Positions 45,977-54,480 of a stretch of 64,000 nt of DNA are shown in pieces; the stretch's first letter is position 1; every line of letters starts with the position of its first letter. This stretch comes from Sphingomonas sp. 3P27F8 (GTDB taxonomy: Bacteria > Pseudomonadota > Alphaproteobacteria > Sphingomonadales > Sphingomonadaceae): contig NZ_SCNL01000008.1 of NCBI RefSeq assembly GCF_005502745.1, positions 116,795 through 180,794 on the forward strand, read 5' to 3'. A program made the position numbers and the translations under genes. The notes below the pieces were generated by a model that searched no databases, had not been told where the DNA came from, and was given only the letters and a program-made list of their open reading frames with translations.

Positions 45977-46408
45977 TCAGCTATCGAAGGTATCGGCATT
46001 CTTGTCATGGCCCTGCAGCTGATTCCACAGCCCGCGAGTGCCATGTTCCTGGGCACGGTTGATGTATTGGGACGCCACGAGCCAGCCCTTGATCGGCCGG
46101 AGCGGGAGCAGACAGCCCGCGACCATGACCGGCACCGACGTGAACAGGTGCACCCACCAGGGCGGCTCGAAATGCACCTCGATCCATACGATGAGGAACG
46201 CGAGCGGAAACGCCACGATGCAAAGCGAGAAGAATGCCGGGCCATCGTCGGGGGCAGCAAACCGGTAATTCAGGCCGCAATGCTCGCAGCGATCGACCAC
46301 CTTGAGCCACGACCGGAACATTCGGCCCTGCTCACAGCGGGGGCACAGGCCATTCCAGCCGAGCCTGATGATCCGCCTGAACGTTTCCGAGAAGAGCTGC
46401 GATGCCAT
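45977..46408 (-). CDS. DUF983 family membrane protein
   Basis: This 143-residue protein has a zinc-ribbon-like N-terminus (CPRCEQGRMF and CEHCGLNYRF) followed by two membrane spans. DUF983 proteins are small alphaproteobacterial membrane proteins that often lie near oxidase or envelope genes; the function is unknown. It is the first gene of the same-strand run DUF983-mocR-small ORF-cydAB-DUF2474-nitrilase. The perfect palindrome at 46424-46440 sits 15 bases before its start. Confidence 0.9.
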   Translation of the reverse strand: MASQLFSETFRRIIRLGWNGLCPRCEQGRMFRSWLKVVDRCEHCGLNYRFAAPDDGPAFFSLCIVAFPLAFLIVWIEVHFEPPWWVHLFTSVPVMVAGCLLPLRPIKGWLVASQYINRAQEHGTRGLWNQLQGHDKNADTFDS

Positions 46409-46423
46409 CGTTTATGTCCGGGT

Positions 46424-46440
46424 TATGTATGGCATACATA
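46424..46440. promoter_or_regulatory. Perfect 17-bp palindrome, candidate operator
   Basis: TATGTATG and CATACATA flank a single G, a perfect dyad of 8-1-8 just upstream of the DUF983 start and thus at the head of the oxidase gene run. The A/T-rich sequence stands out from the GC-rich surroundings. It is a good candidate site for the GntR-type MocR protein encoded two genes away, though this is inferred from position and symmetry only. Confidence 0.6.
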
Positions 46441-46776
46441 GGATGATATGCATGGAATGTCGAGAGGTCTCTGCGGCACGATCAAGAATTTCGTTCCTGG
46501 CCCCGCTCCATCTGAAGGGATCTTCCAGACCGCCAGGACATCGCCGCTGCGCGCAGGTCGCCGCGATGGCGCCCCCCGGTGTCACGCCGGATATGCGGAT
46601 GTTCGATTGCGCGGTAACCCCATCCGCGCGGGTCAAGCCATTGCCGACGACGCAAAGTCCGCTCCGCGAACCGCGCTGCCGGCGTCGATGCCTGAGTCGA
46701 AAAGTCGAGCGCCGTCCCGCCGGCATCGTCGCACGCGCAACACTGCGCGCGCCGCCGGAGGCACTTACCGCAAAGG
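46441..46776. other. Gene-free stretch before the tRNA
   Basis: No credible coding frame is seen in these 336 bases. The apparent frames read through the tRNA complement and show no family. The promoter for the DUF983-oxidase run should lie at the left end. Confidence 0.55.
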
Positions 46777-46850
46777 TGGAGCGGGTGAAGGGAATCGAAC
46801 CCTCGTCGTAAGCTTGGGAAGCTTCTGCTCTACCATTGAGCTACACCCGC
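46777..46850 (-). tRNA. tRNA-Gly (anticodon CCC)
   Basis: The minus strand folds into a full cloverleaf: acceptor GCGGGTG paired with CACCCGC, D-arm GCTC/GAGC, anticodon loop TTCCCAA (CCC), and T-arm GAGGG with loop TTCGATT. The discriminator T and CCA are encoded. The outermost anticodon-stem pair (G-A) is mismatched. The 5' half up to the anticodon is repeated at 54481-54514, marking it as an integration site. Confidence 0.93.
46815..46848. repeat. Left attachment-site repeat within tRNA-Gly
   Basis: This 34-base segment of the tRNA gene runs from its 5' acceptor strand to the anticodon. It matches 54481-54514 with three differences. Similarity stops right after the anticodon, pointing to an anticodon-loop crossover. 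Confidence 0.7.
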
Positions 46851-47116
46851 ATATCAACGACTTGGCGCTGATCTGACCGCTCGCGGGGCTCCGGCCTACA
46901 ATCCCGGTTTACCGACCCGCGTGCGATCCGACGGCCGAGTGCCACATTCCCGGCTTGGTCGTCAACGTAGATCGTCCGGATCCGCCGGACCTCGCCGGGC
47001 GACCAGCCCATGATGTCGGCGATCTCCTCGTCGATCGGGTCGCTCGTGGTCATCCGTCGCGTGGTGAAGGTGCCGCGAATATCGCGACGGTCCTTGTTAC
47101 GGATGCGGGGAGCATG
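46841..47116 (-). pseudogene. C-terminal relic of a tyrosine recombinase (integrase)
   Basis: About 90 codons resemble the end of phage-type integrases. DRRDIRGTFTTR corresponds to the box II H-x-x-R-G-T region, with Arg where the catalytic His is expected. DEEIADIMGWSPGEVRRI follows, then the presumed nucleophile tyrosine in TIYVDDQAGNVALG. No N-terminal or box I part is found upstream. The frame ends inside the tRNA gene, as integrase genes beside their own attachment site often do. It is presumably inactive. Confidence 0.7.
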
Positions 47117-47399
47117 CCCCCCATGGTAACTGCCGGGCTCAACGAGCGCGAGGAACATGCCGGATGCGATCGGCCGGCGTGTCACCGTAGATCGAATCCG
47201 ACCGGTGAATGAAGCCGCCGAAAGCCATACGGACGCTTGGCGCGGGCCGGCGCCGCGCCAAACGAGGGCCTGAAAATGCGCCATTATTCCGAACCGCGAG
47301 AGGTAGGCCCATGACAGTGGGCCACAGATTGCCTATCCTTGATCTGATGATCGAAGGCCCGCCGATACGGGTCATGCAGCACCGGACCCGTCGCACCTG

Positions 47400-50228
47400 A
47401 TGAACGCCGTCGAAATCGAAGAAGCCGTATCCGACCTGGTCCAAGAGCCGTTTGACGCCGCCGAATTCCCGTTCCAGTTCATCACCGCGTTCGGCGCCAG
47501 GAAGGCGACCGTCGACCGCCTGCGCGCGACGAAGAACGGCACCAACCAGTCCGATGTCGGCGGCGTCCTGCAGCGCAACAACATCCATATCGGCATCGCG
47601 CCCGCGGGGCAGGTCGGCGCGACGCTCGCCACCTTGCGCGCCAGCCCCAAGACCGCCAGCGCCAAGGCCAAGTTCATCCTCGCCACCGATGGCGAGACGG
47701 TGGAGGCCGAGGATCTGGTCGGCGGCGACGTCATCGCCTGTGCCTATGCCGATCTGCCGCGCCACTTCGCGACGTTCCTGCCGCTGGCGGGCATCTCGAC
47801 GGTCAAGGAGATCAAGAACAACCCCATCGACGTCAAGGCGACCGGGCGGCTCAACAAGCTGTATGTCGAGCTGCTGAAGGACAATCCGGACTGGGCGACC
47901 GAGGAGCGTCGCCACGAGCTGAACCAGTTCATGGCGCGGCTGATCTTCTGCTTCTTCGCCGAGGATACCGGCATCTTCCGCGAGAACCAGTTCACCGCCA
48001 CCATCACCCAGATGAGCCATGCCGGGCACGGCAGCGGCGACGAGCAATGGGGCAACACGCACGAGGTGCTGACCGAGCTGTTCCGCGCGATGGACACGCC
48101 GGTCACGCATGAGGGCAATCTCGACGATCGCTATCGCCGCGCGGCGGGCATCCGGCCCTATGCCGACGTCTTTCCCTATGTGAACGGCGGCCTGTTCACC
48201 GGCGCGACCGACTGCCCGCGCTTCAGCCGTACCGCTCGCGCCTATCTGTTGCGCGCCGGCGAGCTGGACTGGAAGGAGATCAACCCGGACATCTTCGGAT
48301 CGATGATCCAGGCGGTCGCCGACGATGGCGAGCGCGGCGAGCTGGGCATGCACTATACCAGCGTGCCCAACATCCTGAAGGTGCTGAACCCGCTGTTCCT
48401 CGACGGCTTGCGCGAGCAGCTGGACGCGGCGGGTGACAGCCGCCAGAAGCTGCGCAACCTGCGGCGGCGGCTGGCGAACATCCGCGTGTTCGACCCTGCC
48501 TGCGGATCGGGCAATTTCTTGGTCATCGCGTACAAGGAGATGCGCGCGATCGAGGCGGTGATCGTCGAGCGGCTGGGCGGCGAGGCCAGCCTGAAGCTGG
48601 ACGAGCGGCGCAGCGTCATCCCCCTGAGCAACTTCTACGGCATCGAGATCAAGGGCTTCGCCGCCGAGATCGCCCGCCTCGCGCTGCTGATCGCCGAGTT
48701 CCAGGCGGACTGCCTGTACCTTAGTCAGCAGGAAGCGCGCGCGATGGTGCTGCCGCTGCACAAGACGGGGCAGATTACGGTTGGGAATGCGTTGCGGTTG
48801 GATTGGCTGGAGGTTTGTTTGCCGGTGGCGGCAACGCTGGCGGAAGAGCATGACCTCGGCGGGCCAACAGGGCGGTTGTTGCTGGCCAGTAACGGGCTTG
48901 TCGATGCAGCAGAGGTGGAGACGTACATCTGCGGAAACCCGCCATATAAAGGTAGCAAGTGGCAGGATGAGCAGCAGAAGAGTGATTTGGCCGCTGCCTG
49001 GTCATCTTATCCGCAGCTCGCGAAAACCACTGACTATGTCACAGGATGGTTTGCAAAAGCGCAGGCTTATTTGCTGGTAGATCGGCGCGCACAGGCTGCG
49101 TTCGTGGCTACGAATAGCGTTGTGCAAGGGCAGCAAGCGGGAGATATGTGGGCACCGCTGTTCGCCAGTGGAATTGCAATATCCTTCGCACATCAGTCCT
49201 TTAAGTGGCAAAATCTTGCAGCTAACAACGCTGGGGTTACTGTCGTTGTCATAGGCATGGCTTCACACTGGACCGCCGATTGCCGCCTATTTGACGGATC
49301 ACAGGTTCGATATGTTGCCAAGATTGGCTGCTTCCTCGTTCCTAATCAGACAGCCATAGTCGTTGGTGAATCAAGCTCGATCTCCGGCCTTCAGAATATG
49401 GTCTTTGGGAACATGCCCCGAGATGGGGGCAACCTCATCTTGGATCGTGACGAAGTCGAGCGGCTCCCGAAAGCGGGCAAGCGCTTTGTTCGGCCGTACA
49501 TAGGATCGCAAGAACTCATCGACGGTGCCGCGCGTTATTGCTTGTGGATTGAGGACTGGGAAGCAGATGAGGCAGCTTCGATTGATGCTATACGCGATCG
49601 GTTGGACAGCGTGTCGCGCGAGCGGGCGTTAAGTAAAGCCGAATCCACACGAAAATTCGCTTCGGCCCCTCATCGATTTGTGCAGCGAGCAGGCGCTGCA
49701 ACATACAGAACTATTGCCGTGCCTGGCGTTTCTTCAGAAAATCGACCATACCTTCCGTGTGACCTATTGGGCCACGGTGCGATCATATCAAATAAAAATT
49801 TCGGCCTGTTTGACGCACCACTTTGGAACATGGCCCTAATCGCCTCTCGCTTACATTGGGTGTGGATAGGCACTGTTTGTGTCCGCATGCGCACCGATTT
49901 CTCCTACTCCAACACCCTCGGCTGGAACACCTTCCCCGTCCCGAAACTCACTGAACAGGACAAGGCCGACCTCACCCGCACCGCCGAGAACATCCTGCTC
50001 GCGCGCGAGGCGCATTTCCCCGCGACCATCGCCGATCTCTACGATCCCGAGGCGATGCCGGACGACCTGCGTCGCGCGCATGACGAAAATGACGAGGTGC
50101 TGGAGCGCATCTATATCGGCCGCCGCTTCCGCAACGATACCGAACGGCTGGAAAAGCTGTTCGACCTCTACACGAAGATGACGGCGAACCAGCCGAAACC
50201 GAAGAAGGGCAAGAAAGCCGCTAACTGA
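47400..50228 (+). CDS. MmeI-like class I SAM-dependent DNA methyltransferase
   Basis: This 942-residue protein fits the MmeI-like adenine methyltransferase layout: N-terminal domain (1-170), helical spacer (170-350), methylase (about 355-560) with SAM motif I FDPACGSGNFLVIAYKE (DPACGSG at 365-371) and catalytic NPPY at 513-516, then a target-recognition region and a C-terminal helical end. The N-terminus shows no PD-(D/E)xK nuclease pattern that I can see, unlike MmeI itself, so cutting may depend on a neighbour. Codons 460-830 are clearly less GC-rich than both ends, which suggests a swapped specificity region. Its stop overlaps the DUF3800 start (TGATG). Confidence 0.9.
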   Translation: MNAVEIEEAVSDLVQEPFDAAEFPFQFITAFGARKATVDRLRATKNGTNQSDVGGVLQRNNIHIGIAPAGQVGATLATLRASPKTASAKAKFILATDGETVEAEDLVGGDVIACAYADLPRHFATFLPLAGISTVKEIKNNPIDVKATGRLNKLYVELLKDNPDWATEERRHELNQFMARLIFCFFAEDTGIFRENQFTATITQMSHAGHGSGDEQWGNTHEVLTELFRAMDTPVTHEGNLDDRYRRAAGIRPYADVFPYVNGGLFTGATDCPRFSRTARAYLLRAGELDWKEINPDIFGSMIQAVADDGERGELGMHYTSVPNILKVLNPLFLDGLREQLDAAGDSRQKLRNLRRRLANIRVFDPACGSGNFLVIAYKEMRAIEAVIVERLGGEASLKLDERRSVIPLSNFYGIEIKGFAAEIARLALLIAEFQADCLYLSQQEARAMVLPLHKTGQITVGNALRLDWLEVCLPVAATLAEEHDLGGPTGRLLLASNGLVDAAEVETYICGNPPYKGSKWQDEQQKSDLAAAWSSYPQLAKTTDYVTGWFAKAQAYLLVDRRAQAAFVATNSVVQGQQAGDMWAPLFASGIAISFAHQSFKWQNLAANNAGVTVVVIGMASHWTADCRLFDGSQVRYVAKIGCFLVPNQTAIVVGESSSISGLQNMVFGNMPRDGGNLILDRDEVERLPKAGKRFVRPYIGSQELIDGAARYCLWIEDWEADEAASIDAIRDRLDSVSRERALSKAESTRKFASAPHRFVQRAGAATYRTIAVPGVSSENRPYLPCDLLGHGAIISNKNFGLFDAPLWNMALIASRLHWVWIGTVCVRMRTDFSYSNTLGWNTFPVPKLTEQDKADLTRTAENILLAREAHFPATIADLYDPEAMPDDLRRAHDENDEVLERIYIGRRFRNDTERLEKLFDLYTKMTANQPKPKKGKKAAN

Positions 50229-50981
50229 TGCAAATGCTGTTCATCGATGAGTCCGGCACACCGCCCCCGGTCGATAAGGTCGCGGGATCGCCCTTGTTCG
50301 TGCTTGGCGGCATTATCATCCCGGATCGGTTTTGGCATCAGGTGAAGGCGGATCTCGATCTAGCCAAGCGGGATTTTGGTGTGGGGGGGGGAGATCAAAT
50401 GGCGCTTCTTCGCTCCACATCATAAAAAGGCGCATTCGATTAGCCATCTCGACGGTGCGCACAAGGAAACCCTGCGCAGCCGGCTGTTCGCCATCATCCG
50501 CAAGTACAAGTCGATCAAGACGATGGCGGTGATCGTGGATAGCGAGGCAGCGTACCGGCTCCCCTACATCACCGGGCCTGATGACCTCTACTGGTATGCG
50601 TACAAGTCGATGACCGAGCGTTTCCAATATTATCTGCAGGACATCACTCGGATTGCAGGCCAGCCAATCAACGGGATCATCGTCTGCGATCACCGCGGCC
50701 CCGACGATGATCGTCGCCTCCAGGAACTCCATGCCCGATTGCCCGAGGGGCATCACGACGCCCACTCCAATTACAAAAATCTGGTGGAGGGCCTGTTCAT
50801 CGCCCCCTCACACCTCAGCGTGGGCGTGCAGTTTGCGGACATGGTGGCGGGGGCGGTATTGCGTAGCCGGAAATCGGCCGACAACCGTTTCCTCGCGCAG
50901 ATAGAGACCACGCTCCGCAAATCCGAAGCTGGGCAGATCCAAGGCTATGGCCTGATCGATTTTCCGAAGAGAGGGGGGTGA
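50228..50981 (+). pseudogene. DUF3800 protein, interrupted by +1 frameshift in a G9 tract
   Basis: The first part (MQMLFIDESGTPPPVDKVAG) has the DUF3800 DESG start. The continuation in another frame (EIKWRFFAPHHKK, then VIVDSEAAYRLPY, ICDHRGPDDDRR and SVGVQFADMVAGAVLR) supplies the rest of the RNase-H-like fold with its acidic residues. The two parts join if one G is removed from the nine at 50383-50391, giving an unbroken 250-residue product. The gene overlaps the methyltransferase stop by one base. It may be phase-variable, a true null, or a sequencing error. Confidence 0.85.
50383..50391 (+). repeat. G9 tract at the DUF3800 frameshift
   Basis: Nine G bases mark the point where the DUF3800 frame breaks. 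Eight would restore the frame. Such tracts slip readily during replication and are also misread in sequencing. Confidence 0.9.
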
Positions 50982-51081
50982 CGCCGTGTCGAGGTTGCCC
51001 TCAATCCTGCAGAACGACGCAGTCACGGCGCGAGTGCGATATAGGCGTGTCGGCCGTGCAATTCAACGGTAGACGCATCTC

Positions 51082-53166
51082 ATGACCAGCAACACCATCC
51101 CCGCCGTCCGCCTCGTCACCGGCCAGACCGGCGCCTCGTCCAGCGCCAACGAGCTCGGCATGCGGCCGATGCAGGCACGCGCCTATGCGCATCGGGGCGA
51201 ACAGTATCTGCTGATCAAGTCGCCGCCCGCCTCCGGCAAGTCCCGCGCGCTGATGTTCGTCGCGCTCGACAAGCTGCACAACCAGGGCGTGAAACAGGCG
51301 ATTATCGTCGTGCCGGAGCGCTCGATCGGCGGCAGCTTCGCCGACGAGCCGCTGTCGGCGCACGGCTTCTGGGCCGACTGGACGGTGAAGCCGCACTGGA
51401 ACCTGTGCAACACGCCCGGCGCCGACGACGTGAAGGTGGCCAGGTCGAAAGTGAAGGCGGTCGGCGAATTCCTGGCCAGCGATGACACGGTGCTGGTCTG
51501 CACCCACGCCACCTTCCGCTTCGCGATCGACGAACTGGGGATCGCGGCGTTCGACGGCCGGCTGATCGCGGTGGACGAGTTCCACCACGTCTCGGCCAAC
51601 CCGGAGAACCGGCTGGGCGCGCAGCTGGGCCAGCTGATCGCGCGCGACAAGGCCCATCTGGTCGCGATGACCGGCAGCTATTTCCGCGGCGATGCGGTCG
51701 CGGTGCTGTCGGCGGAGGACGAGGCCAAGTTCACCACCGTCACCTATACCTATTACGAGCAGCTCAATGGCTATCGCTACCTGAAGACGCTCGACATCGC
51801 GTACAGCTTCTACACCGGGCGCTATGTCGACAAGATCAACACGTTGCTCGATCCGGCCGTCAAGACGATCGTTCATATCCCCAGCGTCAACAGCCGCGAG
51901 AGCACCAAGGACAAGCATCGCGAGGTCGAGGAGATCATGGATCATCTCGGCACGTGGAAGGGCACCGATGCGCAAACCGGCTTCCACCTGATCGAAACGG
52001 CGGCGGGCGCGACGATCAGGGTCGCCGATCTGGTCGACGACGATCCCGCCAAGCGCGACCGCGTGGCGGCGGCCTTGAAAAGCCCGGAGGCGCGCAGCGA
52101 CCGCGACCATGTCGACGTCATCATCGCGCTGGGCATGGCGAAGGAAGGGTTCGACTGGATCTGGTGCGAACACGCCCTGACCGTCGGTTACCGCTCCAGC
52201 CTGACCGAGATCATCCAGATCATCGGCCGCGCCACTCGCGACGCGCCGGGCAAGACGGTCGCGCGCTTCACCAACCTGATCGCCGAACCCGCCGCCGCCG
52301 ATGACGTGGTGGCCGAGGCGGTCAACGACACGCTGAAGGCGATCGCCGCCAGCCTGCTGATGGAGCAGGTGCTGGCCCCGCGCTTCGAGTTCACGCCGAA
52401 GGACGCCGGGGAGAAGCCGGGCTTCGACTATGGTCCCGATGGTTATCAGGAAGGCCGCACCAATGTCGGCTTCAACGAGGAGCGCGGCCAGTTCCACTTC
52501 GAGTTGAAGGACCTGCTGCTGCCCAGCTCGACCGAGGGCAGGCGCATCTGCGCCGAGGACATCAACGAGGTCATCACCAGCTTCATCCAGGACAAGCAGG
52601 CGATCGAACGCGGCCTGTTCGACCCCGAGGTGGTCCCGGAGGAACTGACCCAGGTCCGAATGGGCAAGATCGTCCGCGACCGCTATCCCGACCTCAGCGA
52701 AACCGACCAGGAGGCGATCCGGCAGCACGCGATCGCCGCGCTCAACATCACCCAGCAGGCGGCGAAGATCGTCACCGAGACAGCGACCGACGACGGTACA
52801 GGCGAGCTGAAGGCAAACACCTCGTTCGTCGATGGCGTGCGCAAGTTCATGAACGTGCGCGAGCTCGACATCGACCTGATCGACCGGATCAACCCGTTCG
52901 AGGCCGCCTGTGCGATCCTCGCCAAGGCGATGAACGAGGGCACGCTGCGCCAGGTGCAGGCGGCGATCTCGGCACGCAAGACCACGCTGACCGAGGACGA
53001 GGCTCGTGCCTTCGCGATCCGCGCGGTCCAGTGGAAGCGCGAACGCGGCCGCGCGCCCGAGGCCACGTCGCAGGATCCGTGGGAGCGCCAGCTGGCGGAG
53101 GGCGTCGCCGCCTTCGCCCGCTTCCGCGCGAAAGCCCAGGCCGCGGGGGCTGCGGCCAATGGCTGA
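51082..53166 (+). CDS. SF2 DEAD/DEAH-box helicase of the island
   Basis: This 694-residue protein has an SF2 helicase core: Walker A KSPPASGKS (46-54), Walker B DEFHH (165-169), motif III MTGS (196-199), motif V-like GMAKEGFDW (351-359) and motif VI QIIGRATR (379-386). About 300 C-terminal residues after the core have no family that I recognise and may bind partners. It resembles the ATPase parts of type I and III restriction enzymes but carries no nuclease. It ends with an 8-base overlap (ATGGCTGA) with the nuclease gene, implying coupled translation and a joint complex. A 100-base gap separates it from DUF3800. Confidence 0.92.
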   Translation: MTSNTIPAVRLVTGQTGASSSANELGMRPMQARAYAHRGEQYLLIKSPPASGKSRALMFVALDKLHNQGVKQAIIVVPERSIGGSFADEPLSAHGFWADWTVKPHWNLCNTPGADDVKVARSKVKAVGEFLASDDTVLVCTHATFRFAIDELGIAAFDGRLIAVDEFHHVSANPENRLGAQLGQLIARDKAHLVAMTGSYFRGDAVAVLSAEDEAKFTTVTYTYYEQLNGYRYLKTLDIAYSFYTGRYVDKINTLLDPAVKTIVHIPSVNSRESTKDKHREVEEIMDHLGTWKGTDAQTGFHLIETAAGATIRVADLVDDDPAKRDRVAAALKSPEARSDRDHVDVIIALGMAKEGFDWIWCEHALTVGYRSSLTEIIQIIGRATRDAPGKTVARFTNLIAEPAAADDVVAEAVNDTLKAIAASLLMEQVLAPRFEFTPKDAGEKPGFDYGPDGYQEGRTNVGFNEERGQFHFELKDLLLPSSTEGRRICAEDINEVITSFIQDKQAIERGLFDPEVVPEELTQVRMGKIVRDRYPDLSETDQEAIRQHAIAALNITQQAAKIVTETATDDGTGELKANTSFVDGVRKFMNVRELDIDLIDRINPFEAACAILAKAMNEGTLRQVQAAISARKTTLTEDEARAFAIRAVQWKRERGRAPEATSQDPWERQLAEGVAAFARFRAKAQAAGAAANG

Positions 53167-54361
53167 CATGACCGACGACGATATCCTTGCCGAACTCGGC
53201 GTCGACCTCACGCCCAAGAAGGTCCGTGCCCGCACGCCGCGCGAGGAACGGATCATCGCCGGGTTCGAGGATATCGTCCGCTTCCGTGACGAACACGGGC
53301 GTATCCCACAACATGGCGAGGGCCGCGATATCTTCGAGCGGCTCTATGCCGTGCGCCTCGACCGGCTCCGCGCGCAGGCGGACTGCCGCGAGTTGCTGGC
53401 GGCCGTGGACGCGCACGGGCTATTGGACGGCGCGACCGATACCGACGCAATCGACGATCTGGACGACACCGCGCTGCTGGCCGAGTTAGGTATCGACCAA
53501 GCGACGAACGACATAACTCAACTTCGTAACGTCCGTTCGAACGCCGACCGGAAGGCCGCCGAGGAGGTCGCCAGCGCCAAGCGCTGCGAGAACTTCGCGA
53601 CCTTCAAGCCGCTGTTCGATCACGTGCAGGCGGATCTTGAGGCAGGCGTCCGGACGACCCGGCCGTTCGTGCGTGACCTCGGCATGTCGAAGGCCGACAT
53701 CAAGCAGGGCGAGTTCTTCATCGTCGGCGGGCAGGTCGCCTATGTCGCGAGTATGGGCGAGCCGATCGAGGCGCCCAATGGAGAGACAGACGCTCGCCTG
53801 CGCGTCGTCTATTCCAACGGCACCGAGAGCGACCTGCTGCTCCGCTCGCTTCAGCGCGCACTCTACAAGGACGAGGGCGGCCGCCGCATCACCGAACCGA
53901 CCGTCGGGCCGCTATTCGACGCGGCAGCGCCGGCCGAGGCGGAGCCCGAAATGCTGCCAACCGGCACGCTCTACGTCCTGCGCAGCCGCTCGACCCACTC
54001 GACGATCGCCGCACATCGTGATCTGATCCACAAGATCGGCATCACCGGCGGATCGGTCGAGGCTCGGGTCGCCGGTGCTGCGGATGACGCGACCTATCTG
54101 CTCGCCGAGGTCGATGTCGTGGCGACGTACAAGCTCTATGACGTTCACCGCACCCGCCTTGAGGCGCTTATTCATCGCGTGCTGAACAAGGTCCGGTTCG
54201 AAGCCGAAATCCCCGACCGGTTCGGCAAGCCGGTGCGCCCGCGCGAATGGTTCCTTGTGCCGCTGCCGATCATCGACGAGATCGTCGCGCGCATCGCGGA
54301 CGGGACGTTGGCGGGGATGATCTATGATCCCCAGTCCGTCGCTCTAATCCCGGCGAAATGA
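53159..54361 (+). CDS. GIY-YIG (T5orf172-like) nuclease family protein
   Basis: This 400-residue protein carries a C-terminal GIY-YIG-type nuclease fold. TLYVLRS (270-276) stands for the GIY part and HKIGIT (291-296) for YIG. The active-site Arg is probably R303, the metal-binding Glu E335 (RLEALIHRVL), and a closing REWFLVPL ends at 369. The first 265 residues have no known family, though EERIIAGFEDIVRFRDEHGRIP resembles helicase-associated segments. It overlaps the helicase end by 8 bases. Together they could be the cutting arm of a modification-dependent or restriction system guided by the methyltransferase. Confidence 0.85.
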   Translation: MADMTDDDILAELGVDLTPKKVRARTPREERIIAGFEDIVRFRDEHGRIPQHGEGRDIFERLYAVRLDRLRAQADCRELLAAVDAHGLLDGATDTDAIDDLDDTALLAELGIDQATNDITQLRNVRSNADRKAAEEVASAKRCENFATFKPLFDHVQADLEAGVRTTRPFVRDLGMSKADIKQGEFFIVGGQVAYVASMGEPIEAPNGETDARLRVVYSNGTESDLLLRSLQRALYKDEGGRRITEPTVGPLFDAAAPAEAEPEMLPTGTLYVLRSRSTHSTIAAHRDLIHKIGITGGSVEARVAGAADDATYLLAEVDVVATYKLYDVHRTRLEALIHRVLNKVRFEAEIPDRFGKPVRPREWFLVPLPIIDEIVARIADGTLAGMIYDPQSVALIPAK

Positions 54362-54480
54362 TGCAGCTGGCCGATCTAGGGGTGCCAAAATCGGCTTGCA
54401 GGCCCCTTGCCAGGTTCTTGATTTCACCGCGTGAGATCTAAGCCGGTTTACAGCAGAAACGGCAGTTTTTCGCCCCTTCC

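Noticed and set aside
46448..46876. Forward frame reading through the tRNA region, with GNRTLVVSLGSFCSTIELHPH-like sequence
   Set aside because: This is the well-known spurious translation of a tRNA complement, not a protein.
47139..48851. 570-codon reverse frame over the methyltransferase start
   Set aside because: It is a codon-bias shadow: the forward strand carries the conserved MmeI-like N-terminus and SAM motif.
51001..53256. Long antisense frame over the helicase gene (751 codons)
   Set aside because: It is again a shadow of a high-GC gene. The sense strand has complete helicase motifs.
47400..54361. BREX, DISARM or Zorya system
   Set aside because: No PglZ, BrxC/BrxL, DrmB/DUF1998, phospholipase-D or ZorA/B-type genes are present, so the island does not fit these types.
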